This document shows, piece by piece, positions 9,001 through 16,175 of a stretch of DNA of 16,988 nucleotides; within the stretch, counting starts at the first letter, position 1, and every line of letters starts with the position of its first letter. This DNA comes from B8-G4 sp033720735. GTDB lineage: Bacteria; Bacteroidota; Bacteroidia; Chitinophagales; Saprospiraceae. The stretch is from assembly GCA_033720735.1 (NCBI GenBank), contig JAWWBX010000071.1, positions 1 to 16,988 on the forward strand, read 5' to 3'. Below the pieces are notes generated by a model. It did no database searches. It was not told the origin of the DNA and saw only the letters and a program-made list of their open reading frames with translations. The position numbers were made by a program, and so were the translations under genes.

Positions 9001-10039
9001 GCAGTCCTCGGGTGTGACATACAAGCAGTGACTTCGTGAAATCTTCACTTACGATGGACTCGATTCTGACATCTTCGTACCCTGTCAAGACTTCAGAAAA
9101 ATCTATCCTGCCACCGCTTTTAAGCTCAACGGTGGCCCTGACAGACCGATCAGCGGCCCGGAAGTATACGAGAGTGTTGCCCTGTTGATCCTGAAATGCA
9201 CTACAATCTTCAATTTTCCCTTCCATGACCTCCAAACGCGTAAAAACTCCGCGCGCCTCGTCGAGTGCCAGCAAGTCAAAGGTGTCGCCATACCAGATTT
9301 GAATGATCGGCACGCCATCGACCCAATACGGTTGGAAGCCGTATCGTACTCCCTGAAGCCGGGCGACAACCTCGGGATCAAGTAATAAGGGTTTAGCTTC
9401 ACGTGTTGCCAGGTCAATTCGGTAAATACGGCCTTCAGAACGTGAAATGACCCAAATGTCTGTACGGCCGAGCCAAACCTCAGCCCGCGGTCCGTTGTCA
9501 GGAACGGGATTTTCGATCAATGCAGTCGAGACTTCATCCTGGGACCATGTCGTCAGCACGATTGAGTTGTCTGTGACAGTCGCGACCAAAATGCTGTCTT
9601 CAGAGAAGGCCTGCATCATGTAGTGGCTGGGGGCACCTTGCACGTCGATCATTCTGATCTCACCTGAGCGTATATCTGCAGCGAATATTCCACCTGATCG
9701 ACTTCTGCCCACGACAACAGACTCGCCCGTATGCCCGAGGATCTTTGAATTTGGCGGAAGACTGTCCAATGGGTTCCGTACGGCCCTGAATTCATGACCA
9801 TCAAATGAAAACAGGTGCATCCCATCCGCCGCTTCAGGCAGGCATGTGATAACGAACACCCTGCCTGACGAATCCGTCCAGGCATTTTGGAAGCAGGCAG
9901 CAGGATAGGTCCCAAGTTCGCTGTAATCTTCCGTATGAAGGACTACGGCTGTTTGCATGTCTTCCTGACTGCACAGTCCAGACACGCTCACGTATGTCAC
10001 AAATGAGATAAGAAGTGCTGTATGAACTGACTTACGCAT
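6047..10039 (-). CDS. Hybrid two-component system regulator HTCS1, 1330 aa
   Basis: This is a one-chain sensor-regulator. Residues 1-24 are a signal peptide (MRKSVHT...). About 25-660 form a periplasmic beta-propeller sensor in which canonical repeats ('LWIASSNGLWKIDP', 'LWLGTTLGGVQIYDP', 'LWVATYDGVALV') are seen only from about 500. A Y_Y_Y domain spans about 690-775 and a transmembrane helix about 781-801. HisKA has the phosphorylated H840 in 'SHELRTPLT'. HATPase_c shows N951/N955, 'DSGAGI' at 987 and 'GSGVGLALV' at 1016. The receiver has E1092/D1093, phosphoacceptor D1135, T1165 and K1187. The AraC-type helix-turn-helix covers about 1235-1330. All catalytic residues are present, so it should be active: ligand binding in the periplasm leads to phosphorelay and DNA binding at the membrane. 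HTCS proteins classically control glycan-use loci, but no SusC/SusD pair is in view. Its downstream neighbour on the same strand is the LytTR run, 204 bases away. It is divergent from the 10414 gene. Confidence 0.96.
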   Translation of the reverse strand: MRKSVHTALLISFVTYVSVSGLCSQEDMQTAVVLHTEDYSELGTYPAACFQNAWTDSSGRVFVITCLPEAADGMHLFSFDGHEFRAVRNPLDSLPPNSKILGHTGESVVVGRSRSGGIFAADIRSGEIRMIDVQGAPSHYMMQAFSEDSILVATVTDNSIVLTTWSQDEVSTALIENPVPDNGPRAEVWLGRTDIWVISRSEGRIYRIDLATREAKPLLLDPEVVARLQGVRYGFQPYWVDGVPIIQIWYGDTFDLLALDEARGVFTRLEVMEGKIEDCSAFQDQQGNTLVYFRAADRSVRATVELKSGGRIDFSEVLTGYEDVRIESIVSEDFTKSLLVCHTRGLRSHLIADRKVIQKTLDGRQIRAMTELDEGRILVTTQNAHYYEVELSNWDHPTPLSWPCTFGRRKFVYLQDGATVVASNRGLLSLDLVTGQCQNLVSELGSVVLATSNGDAIGMISAEGIVYEYDVASKSVRLIGHAGGHIQIPPRLHDMTYSGGFLWIASSNGLWKIDPQSGEYSVVGKEYPFTDYHFLCIRADQAGRLWLGTTLGGVQIYDPESGSVEVLDSRNGLPNNTVVSIQEDHDGDLWVATYDGVALVNSDGKVLRVFDELDGLADNESNRYAGLVTSSGKVLIGSINGLSLIDPNEIKRRGAARQQPRIYLTDLEYKQNAQTDVHITDFAKLEGITEITLPAQFRSLRARFGLSDFVLAGQNTYEWKFSHQESWRTLGQSNSLELDDIRPGRHAIQIRGANREGIVTSNVIRLGLHVRSYFYQSWWFYVLCALLIIGLAMTWILRLRWAVARATDIIHTDKQIIEAQADRLRELDEAKSRYFTEISHELRTPLTIISGMSAQILEEPEKWAAKGATLIRNNSQRLLKLVNQILDLRQLESSEIQFRMVQGNIVAYLSYLADTFSDYAQTKDIDFSFIPFQDEIIMDYDPDRTADIVSNLVSNAIKFCEPGDQVRLEVEQATVDSKENCIIRVIDSGAGIAEDELPHIFDRFYRITSDRPDIEGSGVGLALVNELVRRLDGELDVKSKLNEGSTFIVTLPLVRESTIRHDVPDTSAWNNTVPDQTSTEAAEASISILVVEDHPDLITYMRTILEGKYAIHVAQNGRMGEDMAYELIPDLIISDIMMPGQSGLDLCSALKSDRRTDHIPIVLLTAKSGRETKLESLKRGADAFLTKPFYKEELLTIISNLLDQRRQLQQKYANGSGLAATGVQNPQVEDFVRNLNQAIDEHMEDDEFSVVHLCRALSMSRTNLHNKIKAVTGRSTTGYIRLRRLLKAKELLQQGNLNVSEVAYAVGFKSQSYFSTSFAREFGAPPSASA

Positions 10040-10202
10040 TGCTGACTGTTAGGAGACGTAAAAATACTGAATGAAGATGTTGACAGATAGTGGATGCAGG
10101 AGTGGGCATTTACATCCAAATCGCGGTGCATGGCTTCCGTACAATAACAAATATTCTATTTGTTTTCTCTTGATATACAGATACTTATTTCAAACCACAA
10201 TG
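10040..10202. promoter_or_regulatory. AT-rich intergenic stretch between divergent genes
   Basis: This stretch separates the HTCS1 start (10039, minus) from the rightward region. The line 10141-10200 holds only 14 G or C in 60 bases, the most AT-rich non-coding segment I counted. It is the natural place for the HTCS1 promoter, but I could not find a clean TAnnTTTG/TTTG pair on either strand. The nearest is TATTTTTA on the minus strand near 10060-10067, which lacks the final G. Confidence 0.3.
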
Positions 10203-10400
10203 CAAGACGAGGGCTTGGGAGCAGCGCCGCAGGTCATCCTGCTTGCCCGCCTGAAACGAAGTGAAGGACGGCCTGCCATGAAGGTATCGCCCACCACTTT
10301 TTTCAGTAATTTCAATATCCCGCTCACCGCGCCAGATCGTGGGCAAGCAATCAACTTGGTCAGGCCATTCGGCGCAACTGAAGTGAGTATCATGATGTAA
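10203..10400 (+). pseudogene. Possible remnant of a type IX secretion C-terminal sorting domain
   Basis: The plus-strand frame ending at TAA 10398-10400 encodes, from 10279, 'MKVSPTTFFSNFNIPLTAP' followed by 'DRGQAINLVRPFGATEVSIMM'. The order (V-x-P-x-x-F-x-x-x-F-x-I-x-L, then P-x-x-G-x-A-x-x-x-L, then G-x-x-x-V) resembles the first half of the C-terminal sorting domain of type IX cargo ('VYPNPFxxxFxIxLxxPxxGxAxIxLxxxxGxxV'). The second half ('GxYxhxh') is missing before the stop. There is no cargo domain upstream, only AT-rich DNA. It sits 13 bases before the next gene. An alternative is chance resemblance in a non-coding spacer. A 9-base inverted repeat (TGCTTGCCC at 10240, GGGCAAGCA at 10341) also brackets part of it. 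Confidence 0.28.
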
Positions 10401-10413
10401 AAACCGCTGTCAG

Positions 10414-11079
10414 ATGAAATACGCAATCTTCTTTTTCCTCCTCCTGTGCGGATCGACGGAGATCCAGGCGCAAATCGAAAACGACAACACCATGTCGGTC
10501 ATGGTCGATACCGCTGAATTCGAGACGGAGCCGCGGCGGATCAGGGTCGGCAAGGCCGTCTATATCACCGGTAATACCATCGGGCCGGACAAATCGCTGA
10601 GGATCTGGATGGGCACCACCGACGGCCGCGAAGTGCTGGAGACCGGCACCTATCTCATCGTGGATGCCAGCGGCTCAAAGGCGGCCAACAAGCACCTGAA
10701 GAAAACCTATGACCCCACCAAGTACAAAGGCATCGCCCTGATCAAGTATGTCGAAGAGACCAAGTCGCCGCGCATGGAATACCACCTGGGACTGTCCCAG
10801 AACGGCACGGAAACCCTGCAGGCCGTCATGGGTGACGATGGCTACCTCGAGCTCACCTTCGACGAGGTCGTCCTTGCGGGCAGCTGGTGGAAAGAGCGCG
10901 CCTCCGCCACCATCCTCGGCGGCGTCGGACGCCTGACCAACAAGCTGGAAGACAAGGCTATGACCAAGGCGACGGGTTATGATCAGGACATCGATCCGGA
11001 AGGCTGGGGATACCGGCAAATGAAAGAGACGGATACGATCGTCCTGAAGGACGGGGTCGTCAGGCTGAAAATCGAGTAG
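10414..11079 (+). CDS. Secreted protein of unknown function, 221 aa
   Basis: Residues 1-20 are a clear signal peptide (MKYAIFFFLLLCGSTEIQA, cleavage before Q21), so the product is exported. The mature part is charged and mixed alpha/beta. It includes an early strand-rich stretch ('RRIRVGKAVYITGNTIGPD', 'SLRIWMGTTDGRE'), a lysine-rich segment near 90-105, and a tryptophan-containing stretch 'VVLAGSWWKERASATILGG'. I recognise no family. No lipobox or C-terminal sorting domain is seen. The gene is markedly GC-rich: the line 10861-10920 has 42 of 60 G or C, against 27 of 60 in the HTCS1 line 7501-7560. The start follows a probable domain remnant by 13 bases and has no Shine-Dalgarno. It converges with the SnoaL-like lipoprotein gene. 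Confidence 0.85.
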   Translation: MKYAIFFFLLLCGSTEIQAQIENDNTMSVMVDTAEFETEPRRIRVGKAVYITGNTIGPDKSLRIWMGTTDGREVLETGTYLIVDASGSKAANKHLKKTYDPTKYKGIALIKYVEETKSPRMEYHLGLSQNGTETLQAVMGDDGYLELTFDEVVLAGSWWKERASATILGGVGRLTNKLEDKAMTKATGYDQDIDPEGWGYRQMKETDTIVLKDGVVRLKIE

Positions 11080-11201
11080 ACTGACCCACCGGGCAGAAGA
11101 CCCGGCAAACGCAATTCTTCGGTTCCTCGGTTCTTCGGTTTCTCGGTTCTTCGGTATTGCCCCTCATGCCACCCCTTTTCAGAATGACCGGAGCTTGCGT
11201 G
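11080..11201. other. Convergent spacer with weak hairpin and octamer repeat
   Basis: This spacer lies between two convergent stop codons. CCGGG-(7)-CCCGG at 11089-11105 forms a five-pair stem just after the 10414 gene, without a following T-run, so it is at best a weak terminator. The octamer array follows at 11115. No ORF is credible. Confidence 0.45.
11115..11154. repeat. Five tandem copies of an 8-base unit TTCTTCGG
   Basis: The units are TTCTTCGG, TTCCTCGG, TTCTTCGG, TTTCTCGG and TTCTTCGG, contiguous from 11115 to 11154. Units 1, 3 and 5 are identical and units 2 and 4 each differ from the consensus. On the minus strand this reads as alternating CCGAAGAA and CCGAGGAA/CCGAGAAA. It lies between convergent genes and outside any credible coding frame. 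The copy number could vary between strains. Confidence 0.9.
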
Positions 11202-11777
11202 TCACTGCTCTTCCTGCTCAGTGGCGGTGGCAGCTTCGATCTGCGCGGCAATCCCGTTGACATCGAAATACTCGTTCCACGCAACGATCTTGCCTTCCTC
11301 GTTCAGCGTGCCCAGGGCAAACCACTTGACGCCGATGTCCGTACCCGTCTCGGAATGGGTCGCCGTCCAGTGACCATACTGCCTGATGTTGTTGGCTCCG
11401 TTCTGTGCCATGTCTTGCGGATAGACCGATCCGGACCAAAAGCCGTTGACGGTCGTATCCTGCATCACGATGCCGGAGTGGTACTGGATATTCTCAAACC
11501 CATTGTGGTAGCCTTCGATAGCGGCGAGGAATTCGTTCTTGCCGAGCCACTGGTTGTCGTTCCATGCCGCGCCATGCCACCGCATGGTGTCAGAAAGCAT
11601 GGTTCGCATGAGTGCCAGGTCTTCGTCGCAATGTGCCTGCAGAAAGGATTCGAGGATGTCCACGTTGCGTTCGAAGGCGGCGTAGTCCGGTGCGTTTTCC
11701 TTGGTGTCGGAGGCGGGCTCACAGGCCACGAAGGCGAAGAAAATGAGGGCGGTGAAGCAGAACAGGAGGTTTTTCAT
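11202..11777 (-). CDS. SnoaL/NTF2-like lipoprotein, 191 aa
   Basis: The start was placed at the ATG at 11777 because it opens a lipoprotein signal peptide: MKNLLFCF, hydrophobic core, then 'FAFVAC' with the modified cysteine at residue 19. The open frame extends further upstream to 12107, but that part has no export signal and looks non-coding. The mature protein (about 30-175) fits the cone-shaped SnoaL-like/NTF2 fold. It begins with a helix 'ERNVDILESFLQAHCDEDLA' containing a 'D..ML.DTMRWHG' element. A helix 'GKNEFLAAIEGYHNGFENI' follows, and the closing beta strands end in 'IVAWNEYFDVNG'. Such domains bind small molecules or serve as enzymes; no specific activity can be assigned. It probably sits on the periplasmic side of a membrane. 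It is divergent from HTCS2 with a 393-base gap. Confidence 0.88.
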   Translation of the reverse strand: MKNLLFCFTALIFFAFVACEPASDTKENAPDYAAFERNVDILESFLQAHCDEDLALMRTMLSDTMRWHGAAWNDNQWLGKNEFLAAIEGYHNGFENIQYHSGIVMQDTTVNGFWSGSVYPQDMAQNGANNIRQYGHWTATHSETGTDIGVKWFALGTLNEEGKIVAWNEYFDVNGIAAQIEAATATEQEEQ

Positions 11778-12170
11778 TGGTGATTGATTTTGCTGAAATA
11801 GGTGATTTCGTCGACGGCGGGCCCAATGGATCTGGTCGTGGCTTGACAGCGATGCGCAGGATAGCAGTGCGTGTTGACAGTTCTCGGCTGGAAGCGCATA
11901 GCAGCAAGGGGTGTTGCGCTTGAAGATACGGAAAAATGGTTGGCAGCATCGATAAAGGACATCAGTGGATGTCACTACCAATGAACAGCGGCTTCCGATC
12001 GCCAGATCACAGCGCAAAGCGATGATCGAAGCCTTGAGCGGGTAGCACCGATCGCGGCTGATCAAGCCACAATACAGGGCTGTCGCTCTGGAAGACCTCC
12101 TTGCCATTCCCCGCCAGATCGCCTAAACTTGTACATGACCCGGATCGTCCCGCCACATCAGTCTGCAGAC
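11778..12170. other. Divergent intergenic region with three inverted repeats
   Basis: This gap lies between the lipoprotein start (minus) and HTCS2 (plus). It carries AAGCGCA/TGCGCTT arms at 11892-11898 and 11915-11921; a compact GACATC-AGTG-GATGTC at 11958-11973; and an imperfect GGCTTC...GAAGCC pair at 11990-12033 extended by GATC. The 16-base element at 11958 is the best operator candidate, placed where a dimeric regulator could act on both genes. A promoter candidate for HTCS2 is listed separately. No credible small ORF is seen. Confidence 0.4.
12100..12131 (+). promoter_or_regulatory. Bacteroidota-type promoter candidate for HTCS2
   Basis: CTTG at 12100-12103 and TAAACTTG at 12124-12131 are separated by 20 bases. 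The phylum consensus is TTTG about 19-20 bases before TAnnTTTG, so each element differs at one position. Transcription would begin a few bases after 12131. That favours the ATG at 12171 as translation start over the TTG at 12129 or the ATG at 12135, which would lie before or at the transcript's 5' end. Confidence 0.4.
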
Positions 12171-15100
12171 ATGCCAAATGCACTTCGGCACCGGGGCGGC
12201 CGGGTGTGCCTCTCCCTCCTGCTGATGTTTTCAACGGCACTCCTCATGCCTACCCGCATCGGCGCACAACATGAACACCTCTTCCAGCAGTACGATGCAC
12301 GCGATGGCCTGTCCGACGCCTGGGTGAGTGCCATCGTCCAGGATGCGCGGGGGTTTATCTGGATTGGCACGCAGTACGGACTAAACCGGTTCGACGGGTA
12401 TCGCTTTCGCTGGTATACCTACAATCCGGACGACACCACTAGCATCAGCGGTAATTGGGTGCGCAGTATTTGCGAAGACCGGGAGGGGCAGCTGTGGCTC
12501 AGCAACTATGGGGAGGGTGTCAGTCGGTTCGACCCTGACACTGAGCGCGCCCGTCGCTTCCGGCATGATCCGGACGACAGCACGAGCCTGGCCGGTCGCA
12601 GGGTGATGCAGGTCATTTGCGATCGCCAGGGACGCATTTGGTTCGCGACGGACCATGGTGTGTGCTGGTACGACAAGGATCGGGATGCGTTCCGGCGCTT
12701 TGCAACCGGTTTTACCTACGCGCTCGCCGAAGATCTCCAGGGTCGCATCTGGGCGGGCACACAGGATGGTCTGTTGGTGCTCGATACCATGCAGCAGCAA
12801 TTCCGGTCCGCAGCACCACTGACCGGCAGCGTGGCGGCCGTCTGCGGGCTGGATGGCGGTCTGATGGTGGTGGAAGATCAAAGGCTGAAGCAGATGACCC
12901 TGGTTGACGGTAAATGGACGGTCACGTCGACTTCCGTACTTCCGCAGCAACATCCAAACGACCATTTCTATCCGCCACTCCTGCGGGATACTCGTGGCAG
13001 GATCTGGACCAGTGACGGACACCGCCTGGCGATGCTTGGGGTAACCGGGCCAACGACGCACTTCCGCACTAACGGAGAGGTCCTCGCCGGCAACGGGGGA
13101 CAAAGCTACCTGACGTGCCTTGCGGAGGACCGCCAGGGCAATCTGTGGATCGGTACCAACCGCGGTCTGAGCGTGTACCGGCCCACACTTGGTCGCTTTC
13201 AACGGAGCCGGTACCAGGAAGGTTTGGGAGGGATCCCGATGGTTCGCGAGATCATGACCTTTGGCGACACGGTCTGGTACGGCTCCCCTGAAGGCTTGTT
13301 CCGCAAAATTACCGGGCGGCCCGGCAGCGGCGAGCGCGTGAGTGATCAATCCGTCTACGCGATCTGTCCCGGCGAGCACGGCCAACTCTACGCGACCACG
13401 GAGTATGCCGGCCAGCTCACCCGGGTTGATCGCAGCACCCTTAAGCAAAGCACTATCATGGTGCCCCCCGTAAACAATCGTGACACGATACCGCGCACAA
13501 TCTTTGCGCTGGCACGAGATCAGGCAGGCCGGCTGTGGATTGGCAATCAGGAATCTCTGCAGTGCTATGATCCTGTGGCCGGGAGTACCTTCCCAGTGTA
13601 TCTGAGTGATCAGGATGATGGGGTACTTACCCTGGAACTCTTGATCGATAATACCCAACGCTTATGGATCGCCACGCTCGGTCACGGTCTCTACATGATC
13701 GAAGATATTCACAGTCTCGGACCGGCTGAACCCGCTTCATTGCGCCACTTCATGCACGTTCCACAGGTGACCAATACACTAAGTTCCAATGCCGTGCAGT
13801 CCCTGCACGAGGACCTGCAAGGCCGCATTTGGGCCGGCACTGACGGCGGACTTAACCGATATGATCCGGAGACGCGGGCCTTTCACCGGTATCTGCGCAG
13901 GCATGGGCTCGTCAACGACAAGATTACCAGTATGAGCAGCGACGTACAAGGCCGCCTGTGGCTCAGTACAGTTGGCCAGGGAATAGTCTGCTTTGACGTG
14001 GATCGGGGGACTTTTTACAATTTCACGACGGACGACGGGCTGTATTCCAATGACTTCATGCTCAGTTCGGGCTGTCGGGCAAACGACGGGACGATCTTCT
14101 TCGGCGCTGAAGGCGGGCTCCAGATCTTTCACCCCGATGCCATTTTCCAGATGGACACTTCGGAGGTGCCGTTGTTGTTCTCAGACATCCAAATAGCGGG
14201 ACGAACACTCATGCCCGGTGACGACACAGGCATTCTGGGCCGGTCGACTATCGCGACTCGACGCGTCACCTTCGACCATCGGCAATCCGCGATCAGTGTC
14301 CAGTTTGCCGCACTGCATTTCTCCCAGCCGCAAAAGACGGAGTATGCCTATCAAATGCACGCACCGAACGGACCGTGGCAGCAGCTCGGCACCCGGCAGG
14401 ACATCAACTTCGCCAACCTGAAGCCGGGACGCTACCAGATGGCGGTGCGCGGCCAGAATCCGGTACTGGGCTGGACAGCACGTTCTCCGATCCTCCACAT
14501 TCGTGTATTGCCCCCTTGGTGGCGCAGTACCTGGGCCTGGGTCTTATACGCCCTGGTTGTCCTGACGGGGCTCTACCTGCTGTATCGCGCTCAGATGCAA
14601 CGTCAGCTGGAGCAAGCCGAGGCACGCCGATTACGGGAAATGGATGCAATGAAGACCCGCCTTTATACGAACATCACGCACGAATTCCGCACGCCGCTGA
14701 CCGTTATCCTCGGCATGGCGGGCAAGATCCTTGACCAATCTCAGAACGCCCTGCGGGAGCAGGCGCACATGATCCAGCGCAACGGCCGACAGTTGCTACG
14801 GCTGATCAATCAGATGCTCGACCTTGCAAAGCTCGAGTCGGGGCTGATGGCTGTCAATTATGTCCAGGGCGATATCGTGAAATATGTCCAGTACCTCACC
14901 GAATCCTTCTATTCCCTCGCAGGTGCCAAGGATGTTCGGCTGCACCTGCACTGTGCGCAGGACACGTGGCTCATGGATTTTGATCCGGATAAATGGCAGC
15001 AGATCTTCTCGAATCTCCTGTCCAACGCCATCAAGTACACACCGCCCGGTGGGGAGGTTGCCGTGCACACCGATGGATCTGGCAGGTGGTTCACTTGCAC

Positions 15101-16175
15101 GATCCGGGACACCGGGGTTGGCATTCCCCAGGAAAAGCTTGCTCATATCTTCGATCGCTTTTACCGCGTGGAAGAAACGGCGGCTTCAAGTGCCAATCCA
15201 CAGGAAGCCGGTACGGGCATTGGTTTGACAGTAACCCATGAACTGGTCAAGTCGCTCGGGGGAGAGATCACCGTTACAAGCTCCCCGGCTGCCGGCACAG
15301 CATTTACTGTAACGCTGCCGGTTACCAACAACGCGCCCAAGGCAGCACCCCCGGAAAGCGGTCTCTCAGTAAATATGATGGCCGAACAGGGTGCCGAAAC
15401 GCTTGTTGATGAAGACCTGGCCGGTTTCGACGATACACGCCCGCTTTTGCTGCTGGTTGAGGACAACGCCGATGTAGTGCGCTATCTCACCACCTGCCTG
15501 CAGGCTGATTACCGGCTCGTCGTCGCACGCAACGGGCGGGAGGGCATCGACATGGCACTGCAGACCATCCCCGATCTGATCATCAGTGATGTCATGATGC
15601 CGAAGAAGGACGGTTTCGAGGTCTGCGCCACCCTCAAGGAGGACGACCGCACCAGACACATCCCCATCATCCTGCTGACCGCACGAGCCGACGTGCCCTC
15701 ACGCTTGGAGGGACTTGCGCACGGAGCGGACGCCTATCTGCCCAAGCCCTTCAACGAGGAAGAACTCCTGCTGCGGTTGCGTAAGTTGTTCGAACTGCGC
15801 AGGAAACTCCAGGTGAAATACACCAGGTCCGACGTGACATTACCTTCGGAGAATAAGGAAGACGCATTCGTTGGCCGTGTGCGGGAGCTGGTGCATGCTC
15901 ATCTGGACGACACCGAGTTTGGTATCGAACAATTGTGCTTGGCGATGGGGATCAGCCGGCCGCACCTGCACCGCAAGCTGAAGGCACTGACCGGAAAATC
16001 CACCTCGCACTTCATCCGGCTGATCCGCCTGCAACAGGCGCGGCAGCTGCTCCGGCAGTCACAGCACAACGTCTCGGAAGTAGCCTACGCGGTAGGCTTC
16101 AAGGATCCTGCATACTTCTCACGGTTGTTTTCCGAGGAGTTTGGCGTGCCACCGAGCGGGGTGCGAGGATCGTGA
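12171..16175 (+). CDS. Hybrid two-component system regulator HTCS2, 1334 aa
   Basis: The start at 12171 gives a good signal peptide (MPNALRHRGGR, hydrophobic core, cleavage near 'RIGA-Q'). An in-frame ATG at 12135 would add 12 residues. The periplasmic part (about 35-700) is a two-component propeller sensor with regular blades ('DGLSDAWVSAIVQDARGFIW', 'GQLWLSNYGEGVSRFDPDT', 'GRIWAGTDGGLNRYDP'). A Y_Y_Y domain (about 715-778) and a membrane helix (about 786-807) follow. HisKA has H837 in 'THEFRTPLT'. HATPase_c has N948/N952, 'DTGVGIP' at 980 and 'GTGIGLTV' at 1014. The receiver has E1097/D1098, phosphoacceptor D1140, T1170 and K1192. The AraC-type DNA-binding domain covers about 1235-1334 ('VSEVAYAVGFKDPAYFSRLF'). 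All key residues are intact. HTCS of this build usually sense oligosaccharides; here neither side shows SusC/SusD, so the target is open. Confidence 0.96.
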   Translation: MPNALRHRGGRVCLSLLLMFSTALLMPTRIGAQHEHLFQQYDARDGLSDAWVSAIVQDARGFIWIGTQYGLNRFDGYRFRWYTYNPDDTTSISGNWVRSICEDREGQLWLSNYGEGVSRFDPDTERARRFRHDPDDSTSLAGRRVMQVICDRQGRIWFATDHGVCWYDKDRDAFRRFATGFTYALAEDLQGRIWAGTQDGLLVLDTMQQQFRSAAPLTGSVAAVCGLDGGLMVVEDQRLKQMTLVDGKWTVTSTSVLPQQHPNDHFYPPLLRDTRGRIWTSDGHRLAMLGVTGPTTHFRTNGEVLAGNGGQSYLTCLAEDRQGNLWIGTNRGLSVYRPTLGRFQRSRYQEGLGGIPMVREIMTFGDTVWYGSPEGLFRKITGRPGSGERVSDQSVYAICPGEHGQLYATTEYAGQLTRVDRSTLKQSTIMVPPVNNRDTIPRTIFALARDQAGRLWIGNQESLQCYDPVAGSTFPVYLSDQDDGVLTLELLIDNTQRLWIATLGHGLYMIEDIHSLGPAEPASLRHFMHVPQVTNTLSSNAVQSLHEDLQGRIWAGTDGGLNRYDPETRAFHRYLRRHGLVNDKITSMSSDVQGRLWLSTVGQGIVCFDVDRGTFYNFTTDDGLYSNDFMLSSGCRANDGTIFFGAEGGLQIFHPDAIFQMDTSEVPLLFSDIQIAGRTLMPGDDTGILGRSTIATRRVTFDHRQSAISVQFAALHFSQPQKTEYAYQMHAPNGPWQQLGTRQDINFANLKPGRYQMAVRGQNPVLGWTARSPILHIRVLPPWWRSTWAWVLYALVVLTGLYLLYRAQMQRQLEQAEARRLREMDAMKTRLYTNITHEFRTPLTVILGMAGKILDQSQNALREQAHMIQRNGRQLLRLINQMLDLAKLESGLMAVNYVQGDIVKYVQYLTESFYSLAGAKDVRLHLHCAQDTWLMDFDPDKWQQIFSNLLSNAIKYTPPGGEVAVHTDGSGRWFTCTIRDTGVGIPQEKLAHIFDRFYRVEETAASSANPQEAGTGIGLTVTHELVKSLGGEITVTSSPAAGTAFTVTLPVTNNAPKAAPPESGLSVNMMAEQGAETLVDEDLAGFDDTRPLLLLVEDNADVVRYLTTCLQADYRLVVARNGREGIDMALQTIPDLIISDVMMPKKDGFEVCATLKEDDRTRHIPIILLTARADVPSRLEGLAHGADAYLPKPFNEEELLLRLRKLFELRRKLQVKYTRSDVTLPSENKEDAFVGRVRELVHAHLDDTEFGIEQLCLAMGISRPHLHRKLKALTGKSTSHFIRLIRLQQARQLLRQSQHNVSEVAYAVGFKDPAYFSRLFSEEFGVPPSGVRGS

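Noticed and set aside
10190..10426. Minus-strand frame with 'SGFYIMILTS' resembling the end of a sorting domain
   Set aside because: It is opposite the stronger plus-strand resemblance in the same DNA, and the part after the match does not end as a C-terminus should. Only one strand can be right and both are weak.
11089..11105. CCGGG/CCCGG stem as a terminator of the 10414 gene
   Set aside because: It has only five pairs and no T-run; it is mentioned as a weak hairpin only.
11778..12107. N-terminal extension of the SnoaL-like gene to 12107
   Set aside because: The added 110 residues carry no export signal, while the internal ATG at 11777 begins a textbook lipoprotein signal peptide.
12129..12170. 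TTG start at 12129 or ATG at 12135 for HTCS2
   Set aside because: Both overlap or abut the likely -7 promoter element at 12124-12131. The ATG at 12171 gives a better-proportioned signal peptide. ATG 12135 is not excluded.
12381..13658. Long open frame of 425 codons on the minus strand inside HTCS2
   Set aside because: The plus strand here encodes clear propeller blades in a GC-rich gene, where antisense frames stay open by chance. The antisense translation has no domain or signal features.
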